Positions 48,001 to 59,114 of a DNA stretch of 64,000 bases are shown here, piece after piece (the stretch's first letter is position 1; each line of letters begins with the position of its first letter). The stretch comes from Gerris lacustris (Eukaryota; Arthropoda; Insecta; Hemiptera; Gerridae). Position numbers and translations under genes: made by a program. The stretch spans positions 101,559,511-101,623,510 of the forward strand of contig OX578277.1 in the NCBI GenBank assembly GCA_951217055.1, read 5' to 3'. Under the pieces are notes generated by a model. The model was not told the DNA's origin and made no database searches. It saw only the letters and a program-made list of their open reading frames with translations.

Positions 48001-50812
48001 CATTTGAGCCGATGGTGCTGCTCCATTTCGTGTGATAGCCTAAATGAATCCATCGACTTTGGACGTCGCATTCATCTCAAAGATCTTATCGAGGATGAAT
48101 CTTATTTTATTCCCATTTCATACACATCAAAAAGTGAAACTAAGAGGGTAGAAACCAACCCGCTATTTTACTGACTTGTCACAAACCCATCCCGATCTAC
48201 AGTAATCTGATAGCTATGTGGTTTAAGGCTGGTTTTAAGATCTGGAGGTAACAAGTTTGAGACCCGTCTAGATCGGTGAATTTTTTTACAGTTACACGCT
48301 GAAATTAGTTCGGAGATCCTCTTTCCTCTGCTATTACGGGTTCGCTACTGTCTATTCTGAGCTGCAGAAGGTGGTTCTCCCCCACTCTAACCTTGGCAAT
48401 GCTCGTTAAAGGAGGAATCTTATTTATTTATTATTTCTGGACATTGGTACAAAATGTTCAATTATTTTAGGTGCATTAAACAAGTGTTGTTATACCTTCT
48501 TGGTAACATCGTGAGCGGATTTGAATGTGATGTATATTATATAGGTGTTAAACGGTAGTCCCATTAAGGTTCCCATAGTATGTTTTGAGAACCGTGAAGA
48601 ATAGTAAGCAGCTAAACCAGCGTAGCAAGTTATAACGAAACTCACTCCCATGATGACGTTACCGAGAATAGCGCTGAACTGACAGCTGAAGCCAATTTCT
48701 CTGGTTAAGTGGCTCAATTTGCACCAAGACAGACGACACCAACGGAGGTCTGCTAATGTGCCCCTCCGGATAGCCTAAATCCAAAGATTACACATTTGGT
48801 CATTAAAGTCATATCAAATATTATGTATAATTGATATTATTGTAGACTTTCTAAAACCTTCGATTCAAACCTTAACGGTTTCTTCTGCAAGGATCTCTGC
48901 GAATTTCTTGAGATGGTAGCAATTCATGCACCATGTTAAAGTTGCGGAAAAGATGCTCATGAATATAAAGAGAAAAGGGGCGCAAACATACATCGGCATC
49001 TCCACAAGGAAAAGTGTCATAATGGCGATAGTTATTGCCACAATCGGAAAATTAACGTAGGACATGAATCTGATAAAAGTTCGACGACTTGATCTTGTCT
49101 CTGCAACGAAATGCTCAATCCAAGCCGAAGGACTCGATGAATTAAGCATGCTTACTGACCACATGAATTCTTCCTGCATCAAAGAAATAAAAATATTATG
49201 TTTAATCAATAATAATTTGACGGAAACTTTCTAAAATGGTTTCTGTATTGTTAATTTAAATATAACTATTATAACCTGAAACGATGCCATTTTATTGTTA
49301 AATGCTGCGTTAGAGTTAGTATCAAGCCAATGTGAGACTGGTATGGCGAAGTTCATTGTTAAAATGATGATCATGGCAAAGAGGAATGGTTTCTGATCAA
49401 AGTTGGTAGCTTCTGCCATAGCTACTTCTATTATATGGTCAATTGCTACAGCTGAAAGTAAAATTTGGAAAGTCGTACAGACAACCGAGTACACAACGGA
49501 CAATGACAAGATTTCGCTTTTTTCCATGCCTTGAACAGAAAAAGAAAAATATGTTGGTAAGAAATAACTTCATTATTATAATAATTAAACAATGATGGAT
49601 TTTATCATTTTTATTTTTTAAGCACATTCATTTTTAGGGTTTTGTAGATACTTCTCAAAACCCTTATGCCGAGGGTGATGTGTCCGTCTGTCCGTCGCTC
49701 TTTGGTTCATAGGGCCCGAACCGTTTAAGCGAAAGTGCTGAAATTTTAAACACTGGTGCAACTTTTTGACCCAACCACAGGAAAAATATACAGAAGTTCA
49801 AAATTAGATATGCGCATGCACAATTCGAAAAAATGTGATAAACTCAAGAAATTTTATTTTTTTTAATTTTTGAGTGGGGTATCAAATGAAAGCTGCTGAA
49901 GAGTAGGACACAAATATATATATGCTTTTTTAAATGATGCATTCCTTATTGGTTAAAAAAATCAAAATATACCCAAAAAAATGCCCCCCCCCCCCCAACC
50001 ACTATAGTTCGGCTGGTGCTAAAATTTCGAAATAATTCATGCTAATACCTTATTGTGGCGCGATGAAAATTCCGGGAGTTCATTCTAAATTCTCAAAAAT
50101 TGCCAATTTTGGGCGCGAAAAAGTGAAGTGCGCCCAAAATTTTATTTTTTGAAAATTTTGAGTTGGGTATCAAATAAAAGCTGTTGAAGAGTAGGACACA
50201 AATATATATATGCTTTTTTAAATTTTGCATTTCTTATTGGTTAAAAAATTAAAATATACCCCAAAAAAAATCCCCCCCCCCAACCACTATAGATCGGCTG
50301 GTGCTAAAATTTCGAAATAATTCATGGTTATACCTTATGGTGGGGCGATGCAAATTTCCTGAAAAATGTAATTTATCTTGTCTTTATTACTGATAATAAA
50401 CATTGTGACCCCCCGGGGGATCGAACCCGGGACCCTTGAGATCGAAGACAAAAGAATCATAATTACATAACGGGTATGCTTACTCATCTACAAAACCCTA
50501 TAAAGTACTTGGACGCAAGTACTTCCCTGTGATTTTATTTTTCAACTATTAATAATAAGTCAAATTTTTATTTACATTAGCCCAATATCCCGGTAATTCA
50601 TACATACCGTATTTAGTAAACTTGGCAGGAAATCTTCCTAAAAGAAACAAGGTTAAGTATAGAGGCTTCATTTCTTCATAGTATGTTGGTACTGGGTACT
50701 TTCTATCTTCAGCTGTTTCCCAGCATAAATGCTTGTCTTGGTAGGATTTCACTGGAAAATGTTTTAAATCCCGCGGATTAACTTTCAATAAATCCTTTGC
50801 AAATATTTTATC
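44966..50812 (-). CDS. Gustatory receptor D (7tm_7), 7 exons found, first exon missing
   Basis: A gustatory receptor, a seven-pass tastant-gated channel protein. Exons: 50812-50608, 49529-49276, 49173-48871, 48774-48496, 47636-47565, 45287-45198 and 45076-44966. They give 437 residues with matching phases (1, 0, 0, 0, 0, 0). The TYLIVLIQF signature of insect gustatory receptors is in the last exon, after KVGDFVTLDKSLLTN. N-terminal text includes YYEEMKPLYLTLFLLGRFPA. The first located exon begins DKIFAKDLL in phase 0 after a good acceptor and has no in-frame ATG before its conserved part, so at least one 5' coding exon must lie above 50812; I did not find it. The subfamily is not clear; the C-terminus lacks the TYELVLIQF form I associate with sugar receptors. 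Introns carry a nested LINE/inverted-repeat composite, a possible SINE and a TA-flanked element. Confidence 0.9.
45198..45287 (-). CDS. Gustatory receptor D, sixth located exon
   Basis: Acceptor TTTCAG, then IEYFLQCLQLVPPVIKV and GDFVTLDKSLLTN, donor GTAAGT. 30 codons. Confidence 0.93.
45770..45925. mobile_element. Quasi-palindromic MITE, copy 2
   Basis: Reverse-oriented copy of 8188-8345 (GTACGCAACTCGTGGGAAAA ... AATGCTACTTTCCGCACTCG). Confidence 0.75.
46139..47256 (-). mobile_element. 5'-truncated LINE (Jockey/CR1-like RT C-terminus)
   Basis: The minus strand encodes the last part of a non-LTR reverse transcriptase. It contains STKYLGVIIDCHLNWKEQID, then LLYHAFTESILNYGLIA, an in-frame TGA (in a place where Trp is usual), then GSSAQSDLEQVRIIQERI and HPSYLGPVFYNLLPKSLKNI to FKKEVKKYFYTLINK and TAA at 46509. 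The 3' UTR has AAATAAATAAATA runs and the element ends in a poly(A) tail (poly-T at 46139-46160 on plus). The catalytic region is absent because of 5' truncation. One stop is the only break seen, so the copy is young. Confidence 0.88.
47565..47636 (-). CDS. Gustatory receptor D, fifth located exon
   Basis: Acceptor TTTGCAG, then IGLTFAHRLLSEDLSHLNAR and QSKE, donor GTAAAT. 24 codons, matching the equivalent exon of gene E in length and phase. Confidence 0.9.
47990..48440 (+). mobile_element. Possible tRNA-derived SINE
   Basis: GTGGTTTAAGGCTGG (A-box-like) and AAGTTTGAGACCCG (B-box-like) lie about 40 bases apart near 48218-48270. The right side ends in TTATTTATTTATTATT. It sits in an intron of gustatory receptor D. 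The left boundary is uncertain. Confidence 0.4.
48496..48774 (-). CDS. Gustatory receptor D, fourth located exon
   Basis: Acceptor GATTTAG, then AIRRGTLADLRWCRLSW to KSAHDVTKK, donor GTATAA. 93 codons. The LRW-x(8)-LSHLTREIGF part is the usual loop before TM6 in this family. Confidence 0.9.
48871..49173 (-). CDS. Gustatory receptor D, third located exon
   Basis: Acceptor ATGCAG, then EEFMWSVSMLNSSS to AEILAEETVK. 101 codons. The donor is GTTTGA; a GTTAAG two codons earlier is an alternative. Confidence 0.85.
49276..49529 (-). CDS. Gustatory receptor D, second located exon
   Basis: Acceptor TTCAAG; GC completes a Gly codon, then MEKSEILSLSVVYSVV to NNKMASFQ, donor GTTATA. 84 whole codons with two hydrophobic segments. 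Confidence 0.88.
49637..50498. mobile_element. TA-flanked inverted-repeat element
   Basis: Ends GGGTTTTGTAGAT and ATCTACAAAACCC are flanked by TA on both sides. The interior has a GGGATCGAACCCGGGACCC (B-box-like) segment near 50407-50430 and an internal direct duplication of about 330 bp (49850-50050 and 50150-50340). It lies in an intron of gustatory receptor D. A related element is at 23843-24511. Confidence 0.8.
50608..50812 (-). CDS. Gustatory receptor D, first located exon
   Basis: Acceptor TAAGCAG, then DKIFAKDLLKVNPRDLKH to RFPAKFTKY plus one base, donor GTATGT. 68 codons plus 1 nt. Confidence 0.85.
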
Positions 50813-50945
50813 CTGCTTAAAAAAAATAAACTGAATTATTTATGATACAATAAATCTCTTAATTCTAGCGTTTCAAAGTGGAAAAGTTATTTGAATGTTA
50901 ATGTTTAATTTTAATGTTAATGTTTAACTTTAATTTTAATGTTAA

Positions 50946-52440
50946 TTGACCGAGCGAAGCGAGGTCTATGTTTTAACTTTTTCTTCCCCGGTCTTGCCCA
51001 GGTACTGGACCATTTTGCATTTCGTTTGAAAATGTTTGTTAAGCGCTTACGCAGTGGCGTAACTAAGAACTCCGGCGCCCCCCCCCCGCAACTTTTGAAA
51101 ATGCGCCCCCCTATCACTTAAAAAATTTACCCTCCCCCCCCCCCCTTATTCTTTTTCCCTATAAGTTAGTAAAATGAATGACATAAAATAATATGTTCAA
51201 TAAACTCGATGCTGCATTTTATTTTATGAAATTTATCAAAATTTAAAGAGCACAGACGGTAGAAAATTAATCTGGGATTATGTGCAGGCTACTTTTAATA
51301 AAGCATCCAAATTTCACCTCCTCGCACGAGAGCTGTACTATAACTAAACCTAAGCAGAAGCTTGATACTTTTATTTGATTTATAGATAACCATTCCTAAA
51401 TAAGGGAAGATAGAAAAGATAACAACACTGAAGGGAGGTAAAATTAGCTAGGTAAGAAAAGAGTTAGAAACTGAATAAAAAGAGGTTGTGATAGGGAAAA
51501 AGAAGTAAGGGGAATTAAGAAAGAAAGAGAAATACATATATAAACATAGTATAGCAAAGACAGTTGATAGAGATCGAGATGGAAGTATGACTAGTTTAAG
51601 TTTGGAACAGACTAACTCATCTCGTACTGCTAAAACCAGATTAGATAAGATAACTTTTAGTTGTAACAAACACTTTCATCTCCTACCTGTCCAAAATGAA
51701 GAAGGGAGTCCGATATTTTTATGCATATACATAATTATATATAATTATAGGTATAGTGACACTTAACTTGAAAACCAAACTGAGCTCTGAGCTTAAACCA
51801 TAACATCTCATAACATTCTCACCCTGATTAAACCTCTTTATAATTTGTTTCATCTCCCAACAATAATTTTACTAAAATAATTCCGCCTACAGAGAGTTTC
51901 TTTTAATTTTTATTATAAAATATTATTGTTTACTAATTTTTTGGCGCCCCCCTAGAGCAGGCGCCCCCCGCACCGTGGGGGTGGCGGGGGCGCTATTTAC
52001 GCCACTGCGCTTACGACCAAACGCTTTGTTTGATTTTCTTCAAATTTGGCATGGATGTTCTATAAAGTCATAAAAAATATAGTATAAGTTTTATATTTAA
52101 TGGATTTAATTTTTACATTTTTTATTAAAAAAATTAAATATAAATTTTTTTTTTTTTTTTTGTTTATCTTGAAATTTGGCATGAATATTTCGTCAAGTCT
52201 AAAAAATAAATATCTATAGTTGTTTTTTTATATATATATTTTTTATTATTAAAAAAAAAATGGTTTATTTTCTTGAAATTTTGAATAGATGTTCCTTTAA
52301 GACATTAAAATCGATTTATATGGTTTATTTGCTTAAAAAATGTTTAGAATTACCATAAAAATAACCTTCCCAGCAGGGAATCGAGCCCGGCCCGACGGTG
52401 AGAGGCCGATAGAGACTTAAAGAGGCCGGCGGCATACTGC
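50946..52440. repeat. Dispersed repeat hosting a hAT insertion
   Basis: 50946-51051 and 52008-52440 form one sequence when the hAT element between them is removed. The right part has low-complexity T-rich DNA and a GGGAATCGAGCCCGG (B-box-like) segment near 52375. Confidence 0.55.
51052..52007. mobile_element. hAT-type element, 8-bp duplication CGCTTACG
   Basis: CAGTGGCGTAACTAAG to GCTATTTACGCCACTG, flanked by exact CGCTTACG at 51044-51051 and 52008-52015. It is 956 bp and has no transposase reading frame. Confidence 0.94.
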
Positions 52441-53348
52441 GCGCGCATGTATGCGCACGCATCGCAATTATTTATTATTTTACAATACACATCGCCATTT
52501 TTCTTTTTTAATTGCTTAGAGTTCATTACCTACAAGTCTCTTTTGTCTTTCGCCGACAAGAATATGTATGTATACTTCATAATAGTTAAGATTATTTGTT
52601 ATTGTTGTAAGTCTTTCTGCGAATTTATCTTATTTTACTTCCACTTGCCTCTAAATATTGTTACCTAAATGGCCCTAACTCCTGACAACCTAGCAAGCCG
52701 AAACTTGCCCAGATTATTTATTTCTGTAGACCATACCATAATCAGTAAATAGTTAATTAATTAATTGACTATTTATTGATAAGTAATAATTTTGTTGGTT
52801 AATCTGTCTCTTAATCTTGTAAACTAAATGTAACCAACTCACCGACTACTTAGAAAGCCGAAATACTGGCTACAATACAATAATCAGTCATTAGTTAATT
52901 CATTTGTTAACTACTAATTAATTAGTTAATCAAATTATTAACTATTAACTATGAACACAATTTTCTAACATCAATATGCTGTTGCAAACGTATTTTGCAA
53001 GTTTCAAAAACCTGTGAAGTACGTATCGCATACCTTAAACCTTAATCCTTTAAAGGACAGTATGTATAAATATTGGCCAACAAAAATAAATATAAATATA
53101 GATATAGATCTACGAATCTTAGGACCGATAATACAAACTAATGTTTTATTAGGTGTGTTGGTAACAAAGTTTTTTAACTCGCCCACCCAAGCCCAATCAA
53201 ACACAGTTGACAGTTGTTAGTTGTTATCATGTTTGTAAAATATATAGCAATTCCCACAAAAATCTATGGAGTTTAGGTGTAGATTTTATCTACTCAACAC
53301 GTTTATTTACGACCGATTCAAGTTTTACAACAAATCGCACCGTGTGGG
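52441..53348. other. AT-rich intergenic stretch
   Basis: No coding, RNA or repeat structure that I can support. Open frames at 53004-53220 on both strands are short and match nothing recognisable. Confidence 0.5.
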
Positions 53349-53672
53349 CAAGGATCTTATAAAATAGGGATTGAGCACTAGGCGCTAAAAGTGTCGCCAA
53401 GAACTTGGAAAATCTAGTAAGATCCGAGTAGGATCGATTACCTTCCCGTATGATTGTACAATGGTTATAACTGTAGAAGATCAAGAAGAATGGGAAAAAT
53501 TCTTAGAAATTCGATCAGGTTATGCTTTTTCTTCCTTGTTTGGATAACAGTCGGGAAGAAATTGGGCCTACCTATGCGCGCGCAAGTGGTAGTTTGATGT
53601 AGATTTTTTCCAAGTTCTTGGCGACACTTCTCAACCCAGGGGGTGTGCATAGTGCTCACCCCCTGGGTGTGG
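53349..53672. mobile_element. Interrupted copy of the CAAGGATCTT element
   Basis: It starts CAAGGATCTTATAAAATAGG and shares TAGTTTGATGTAGATTTTTT and TTGGCGACACTTCT with the intact 149-bp element at 59683-59831. It lacks the matching right end and instead runs into an ACCCAGGGGGTG/CACCCCCTGGGT hairpin (53635-53672). Confidence 0.7.
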
Positions 53673-54046
53673 GGCAACTATTGAATTTCCAAATAGGTTT
53701 GTCTGAAGCCACGCCCACCTTACCTCTCATTGGCCAGCTGTTCCTAGCTTGCCTTTTGCCGCCAATATTTAAATGGAAATGTATCTTATATGAGTTTTAT
53801 GACGTTAGTTGTTTTTGTGTCTGATCCGATTTTTTTTGTTGAATTCATTATACACCTTTATAATCCTAAAAAATGAATAACAAATTTGAAGTAAGTACTT
53901 ATAACTATGGTATTAAACAAATTACATATTATCTTTTTGTCAATCTTGAGTAACTGTTGAACACTAGTGTTATAAATCTTTTCAATTGTTATTCCTCTAA
54001 ATTGCTTTGAAAAAATGTTTATACTAAAGTATTGACTGCAGAAATA

Positions 54047-54085
54047 GGCCTGATGATGCCCAGGATATGGCGAAATATTGTAAAG
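54047..54085 (+). ncRNA. Hammerhead-like module
   Basis: GGC, CTGATGA core, extra T, GCC-loop-GGC hairpin, GAAA, TAT and T at the cleavage position. Stem I is weak (one clear pair). Confidence 0.35.
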
Positions 54086-54480
54086 CCAATAAATTATGTT
54101 AAATGTAATAAATTAATATAATTAAATATTAATTTTTTTCTTACATCCCTAAAGACCTAATAAAAAATATCATATTATTATATCATCTAATTAAACATAT
54201 TAAGATAGTTTTAAGTTATTCAAAATGTGTCTAACAGAGTTAATGACTAAAAGGATCGATGAGGTAAATGCCTATGTATAAATAATTAATCATAACAAGT
54301 ATATATATAGTGCAACATATATATTTGGTTGTAACATTCACTGGTTTTAGTTTTAAATTTGTAATATAATATAAGTGATGCCTGAGAGCCAACCATTCCA
54401 AAAGCCTAGGTTTCCTCTATCCCTGAGATGTTGTCTTTACGCATTATGTTTGATGATATTAACAAATATTTCTTTGCGAA

Positions 54481-54717
54481 GTGTTTTTTGTCAATGCTTT
54501 TTATATAATTCATTTATTTCATAAGTTGTATCCAAGCGCCTCATTTCTTAAAACTAATGAAACCGAAGATGGTCATGTGGCAAATTTTAGATTAAAATGT
54601 GCGACTGTGGACGAATTTAAGGAATGGTTGCAGCATCATCAGCAGTTATCAGGGGTTACATACAGAGTTCAGACTACGACTCCCTGTACTGGAAAAAAAG
54701 TCATTTAAGGTAGGTTC
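54481..54717 (+). pseudogene. Transposon coding fragment 1
   Basis: It reads LYPSASFLKTNETEDGHVAN, then FRLKCATVDEFKEWLQHHQQ and SGVTYRVQTTTPCTGKKVI. The form (F-x-L-x-C ... EWL ... TYRV) resembles the N-terminal part of arthropod MULE-like transposases, but I cannot prove it. A GTAGGT donor-like site follows a stop. There is no intact gene around it. Confidence 0.45.
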
Positions 54718-55439
54718 ATTTTTTTATCATTAAGATGTGATACAATGATTGATTGATTACCATTTATTGCAATTTCAAAAACAAATAAATGTACATTTTT
54801 TACAGAATAAATAAATACTATACACTACTATAATTTTAATTTCTTTTCCTTCTTCCTGGCTACTCGGCTTACATAGTAGTTTGTTGAAGGCTCTGAGAAG
54901 ACCAATTGAGTGGTTTATAAAACTTGTAAATTACTTTATTTTATCATTAGATAAATCAATAAAACAAAAATATATACATCAAGTTATCAATAATCTAACA
55001 ACAATGTAATTAAATCTATATATGTGTGTATAAATTATTCTATAACTAACAAAAATTATAAATAGAGGTAATAAAGAAACAACTTTACAACAAAAAATAT
55101 ATTGGCTACTAAATTCTTTAGATTTTACTCCCACTAGTGTTTACCAAACAAATTGATAAAATATATTCTATTAAAATCATAATTATTTTAAAACATCTAC
55201 TCTCAAGTATTTAAATAGTGACTAGTTATTTAATTTAACTCATGTATTGTCAGTATATATATATATATATATACACAATTTTGACAACTTTACTATTTTT
55301 TATATACACTTACACACACATGCATACATTTATTTTATTATTTAATTTACTAAAAATAGTTAATTACTATAATAATAATTTGTTTTCTTATTGCTTCTAA
55401 AACCTAATATTCTTATATACATTTTTGATACATTGCTTA

Positions 55440-55560
55440 CTCAGACTTGCCACACTCTGGCCAGTCTCTCGTGTCTCCTCCACAGCTCTTCCTCTCATTG
55501 AGCTGGTGCTTTGCCTCTTTTCCTCACTCTCTCCCAGGGATACCATCCTATTTGGGCTCA
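55440..55560 (-). pseudogene. LINE reverse-transcriptase tail fragment
   Basis: The minus strand reads GWYPWERVRKRGKAPAQ then EELWRRHERLARVW, with a stop between. This is the usual W-x-P ... R-x-RG-x-P ... W end of endonuclease/RT-type LINE proteins. Confidence 0.5.
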
Positions 55561-55993
55561 ATGTAAAAGAACTTTAACTAGAGGAAATGGTGGAGTCTGC
55601 AATAAATGTTCTAAAAGAGCGCATCTTAAATACGACAGAGCCTATAATATCAAAAAATTATTCCATTATTTGACTGTGGATATGGAAAGTTACTATAAAA
55701 GAAAAATAATAGACATAATTAGTGGAAGGTATTCTAAATACAGGCATATGGGGTATCTTAAACGCACCAAAAAGATAAAAGATTTGCAACTAGTTGGTCA
55801 AGAAGATGAAGTGTTTGTTGTGTATAACAAAGCTTCACAAACAGAATATGAAGTAAATTTAATATTAGGAATTAGCCCACCCCTTCTCACTTCAACGTAT
55901 TTTTTGGCAATGGGATATCAACTCTCCTATGAACAAACCATACATATATTATTATTATATACATATATTATTATATACGAATGGAAGGGATGA
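55511..55993 (+). pseudogene. Transposon coding fragment 2
   Basis: A 160-codon frame whose part from about residue 18 looks protein-like: CKRTLTRGNGGVCNKCSKRA (a C-x2-C pair), then KIIDIISGRYSKYRH and YNKASQTEYEVNL. The first residues overlap an unrelated minus-strand LINE tail, so the annotated start is not real. Function not recognised. Confidence 0.4.
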
Positions 55994-56169
55994 ACTGATA
56001 TGTCGAAGCCAACTGTACGACTTCGAAAGACATCGATTACACGTAAGGGGTGAGCTATTGCCGAGTTTAGCCTTTTATTTCTTTTGAGCATACATGATTT
56101 TCATGTAACGAGTACCAAACATAAAGTAAAAATATTGTATAATAATTAAGATTCATTGTATTCGTTATA

Positions 56170-56530
56170 GCTAATTATTCTTTTAGCCATACATTTTGGT
56201 AAACATCCCATTTCTTTCCCCACAATTCTGTTTCGAGCAACTCTCTGCCAAGCCTCTTCACCGCACACCTTTTTCATCCAATTCTCGCAGAGGTCTTCCC
56301 TTGCTTCTCTTTTTCTCCCAAGGGAACCAATTCAAGTTTCTTGGACCATCTACCTTCGGTAGTTCTAAACCGAACATGGAAATATGTCCAGCCCATTTCC
56401 ATTTTCTCTTCAGCATTAGTTCTCCTAATCATCCATTCCCGATTCTTTTCTAATCCAAAGATTTGATATTATGTTATCTCTTCTACTAACACCAACCATG
56501 CTTCTCTCCATCATTCTTAGGCAAATTCTT
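56170..56530 (-). pseudogene. LINE reverse-transcriptase tail, degenerate
   Basis: The minus strand in shifting frames recalls MERSMVGVSRRDNIIS, WIRKESGMDD, EEKMEMGW, EGRWSKKL and the following GK-x-SARI region. This is the common C-terminal tail of LINE RT proteins (MLGVSLRDRIRN ... LKWRWAGH ... DGRW ... GRPPTRW). Stops and frameshifts show that it is dead. Confidence 0.65.
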
Positions 56531-59114
56531 TGGTTCTACTGAAAAAAATTAATTGGATATATGTCTGTCTCAAACTATAGATTAATTAACTTTCACCAAC
56601 GAACAGTCTTAGCACTAATAAAACTTTAGTCTTAGCACTGATAAAAGGAATACGTCTTAATGTTTTGTTTTTTTTAATAATAAAAATAAATACTTTTTCA
56701 ATAACTAATAAAACATATTTTTGTAAATTCACAAATTCTATTAACTGGTAAAATACAATACTTTAAAACATATTTGCTTCTCTCTGTCTCTACATAATAA
56801 ACATAACAAATAACAATAAAAAATAGTTCTCTTCTCTCCTTCTCCTCATCTTTGCTTTTACCCAGTTTCATGTTTCATCTCTCGTGTATTGCGGGTCAAA
56901 CTACCTTACATAATAACATCCATGTTCATTACAACGTATACCAAATTAAATCGGCCAATTTTTACTCTGAACTGAATCATCGTCATGCGAAAATATATTT
57001 ATCTGTTCGCATAGCTCTTACAAACTGGGGTTCTTACTATTGGCTTAGGTCCTAGCAACAAATAAACAAATTAGAACGACTTGACCTTTTACAAAGTCGA
57101 GCCCTTTTTAGTGTTTAAAGATTTAAAAGGTTAGGTTAATTAGCTATAGAGACGATGTAACATTTTAATTTAAATACTGGCGGGAATAGGCAAGCTAGGA
57201 ACAGCTGGCCAATGAGAGGTAAGGTGGGCGTGGCTTCAGACAAACCTATTTGGAAATTCAATAGTTGCGGGTGTGGGCCAATTAAAAGTTAACCTTACAT
57301 AGTATTACCTTCTATGGCGGAATTTTTATGTAATTTAAAAAGTTTAAAGTAGAGAAAGAGAATAGCCTTTAAAAACTATCAAAGGTTGAAAACGTGTTGT
57401 AGTGACAGTTTTTTACTTAAAATTATTGTTTAATATTTTTAATTAACGTTCGTATTTAATTTGTTCGGTGAAAAATGGATCTTCATTGGTGTGTGCAGTG
57501 CGGTGCAATGTTTTGAGGAGGATGATGCGACTGAAAATCACATTAAAGTGTAAGTACTTGTTGTTTTTTTTGGCTGTTAAACAAATATTTAATGTGTATG
57601 GTAATGATAGTTATAAATGATGTTTGTTTCTGATAATAACAATAATTGTATTATTTTGTCGTCACTGCAAATCTCAATTAATAGCGATGTAGGTGGAAAT
57701 AGGGGTGCAGGAAAGTAATAGACGAGTGTCGAAGTGAAGCAATTATTGTATTTGGTCAATAATAACGTGGAAATTTGATCAGCAAATCGTTAAAGTGAAG
57801 AATTTATATATTCATTGATAGATTGATACCCACTTGTGTGTATTATAAGTTGTTTTCCATATCAAATGTTTCTTGAGTGTTCCAAACGCAACACTCTTGT
57901 GAAGAAGGGACCTAAGTTATGACATTCATTTGTTTAATGAACTTTAAAGACGAAAATCTCTTCAGTATATCTATTACTATGTCTCTATGGTGTTTAAATA
58001 CGGATTGAATCCTGATTTGGGTTTGGACAAGCTGGGTATTTCTTTGAGTAGTATTGAATACGTTTTCAATAAGTTTTCAGTGCCTATGAGCTAAACAAAA
58101 GAATGAATCTTTTTCTAGGTTACTTTGGTGAAGGTTATAATGCATTTGGTACCCTTCAGCTGTTAAGTATAACCAGGTTTGTTATGTTTATTTTAAGTGT
58201 TTTTAATGTGTGGAGGGTGGTGATTTGGTAGTCTTGCTTTGACAACAGCTATTGATACGAAAACACACTACAGTCTGCACGCAATTAGAATTTGTCTCGA
58301 CTTCGAGTCTTTTACCTCTAAGATTCATCTAAAACCTTTGATCTTCTTAAATTCTTTTTATTTTATGAAAAAGACAAAACTCTTTCAATCTTACATTATA
58401 AATATAAACAAACATTTGAATATCTGTAACTATGGCAATACTCATTTAAATAGAAAATAATAAAAATAAAAATGTTCGCTCGGGAAGTTAGATATTGAAT
58501 TGTTAAAATCAGCTACATCCTATGTTAACTGTAAAGGTCTATTTTAATTTTTAGATATGAAACTTCATCGCTTTGGAGATGGGAATGCCCAACATGGGTT
58601 CTGTTTTCTGACTAAAATGCTGTAATGATCTTAAAGGCCTATTAAAGATTAAAGCAACATCAACACTTCAGGTATGTAGTAGTATTTTTTTTTTTTTTTT
58701 TTTAAATTTATGTGTGCATGTTACTTCTGTAACCACTCGTGATAGATGACCACATGGCCATGTTGACCACTTATCTACAGGGTACTTATTTACCTATTGG
58801 TATGTACCCAATATATATAGTAAAACCTTACCAAGTAATTGTGGATTGGTGCAATTTCTTCAGGTAATAACTGAATTTAATAGGGGTTAAAAATATAAAA
58901 TATTTTTTTTTTTTATAAAAACAAATAAAAAAATAAAAATGATTTTACAGAGATGTTTGTGCTGTGCACTTTAAAAGAAAGGGAATAAAACTGGGAGGAC
59001 CCGGATTAATTATTGAGATTGATGAGACCGTCATTACCAAGAAGAAATACAATAGAGGAAAATGTGTAAGTAACATGTTAAAAAAATAAATAAGTAAATC
59101 AAAATAGTTATTTA

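Larger units (their letters stand above)
53674..57268 (+). mobile_element. DNA transposon relic with ~103-bp inverted repeats
   Basis: 53674-53777 (GCAACTATTGAATTTCCAAA ... CCAGCTGTTCCTAGCTTGCC) is the inverse of 57166-57268. Between them lie plus-strand coding fragments at 54481 and 55511 and two LINE tails inserted on the minus strand. The superfamily is not certain; the coding fragment style would suit a MULE-like element. No target duplication is evident. Confidence 0.65.
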
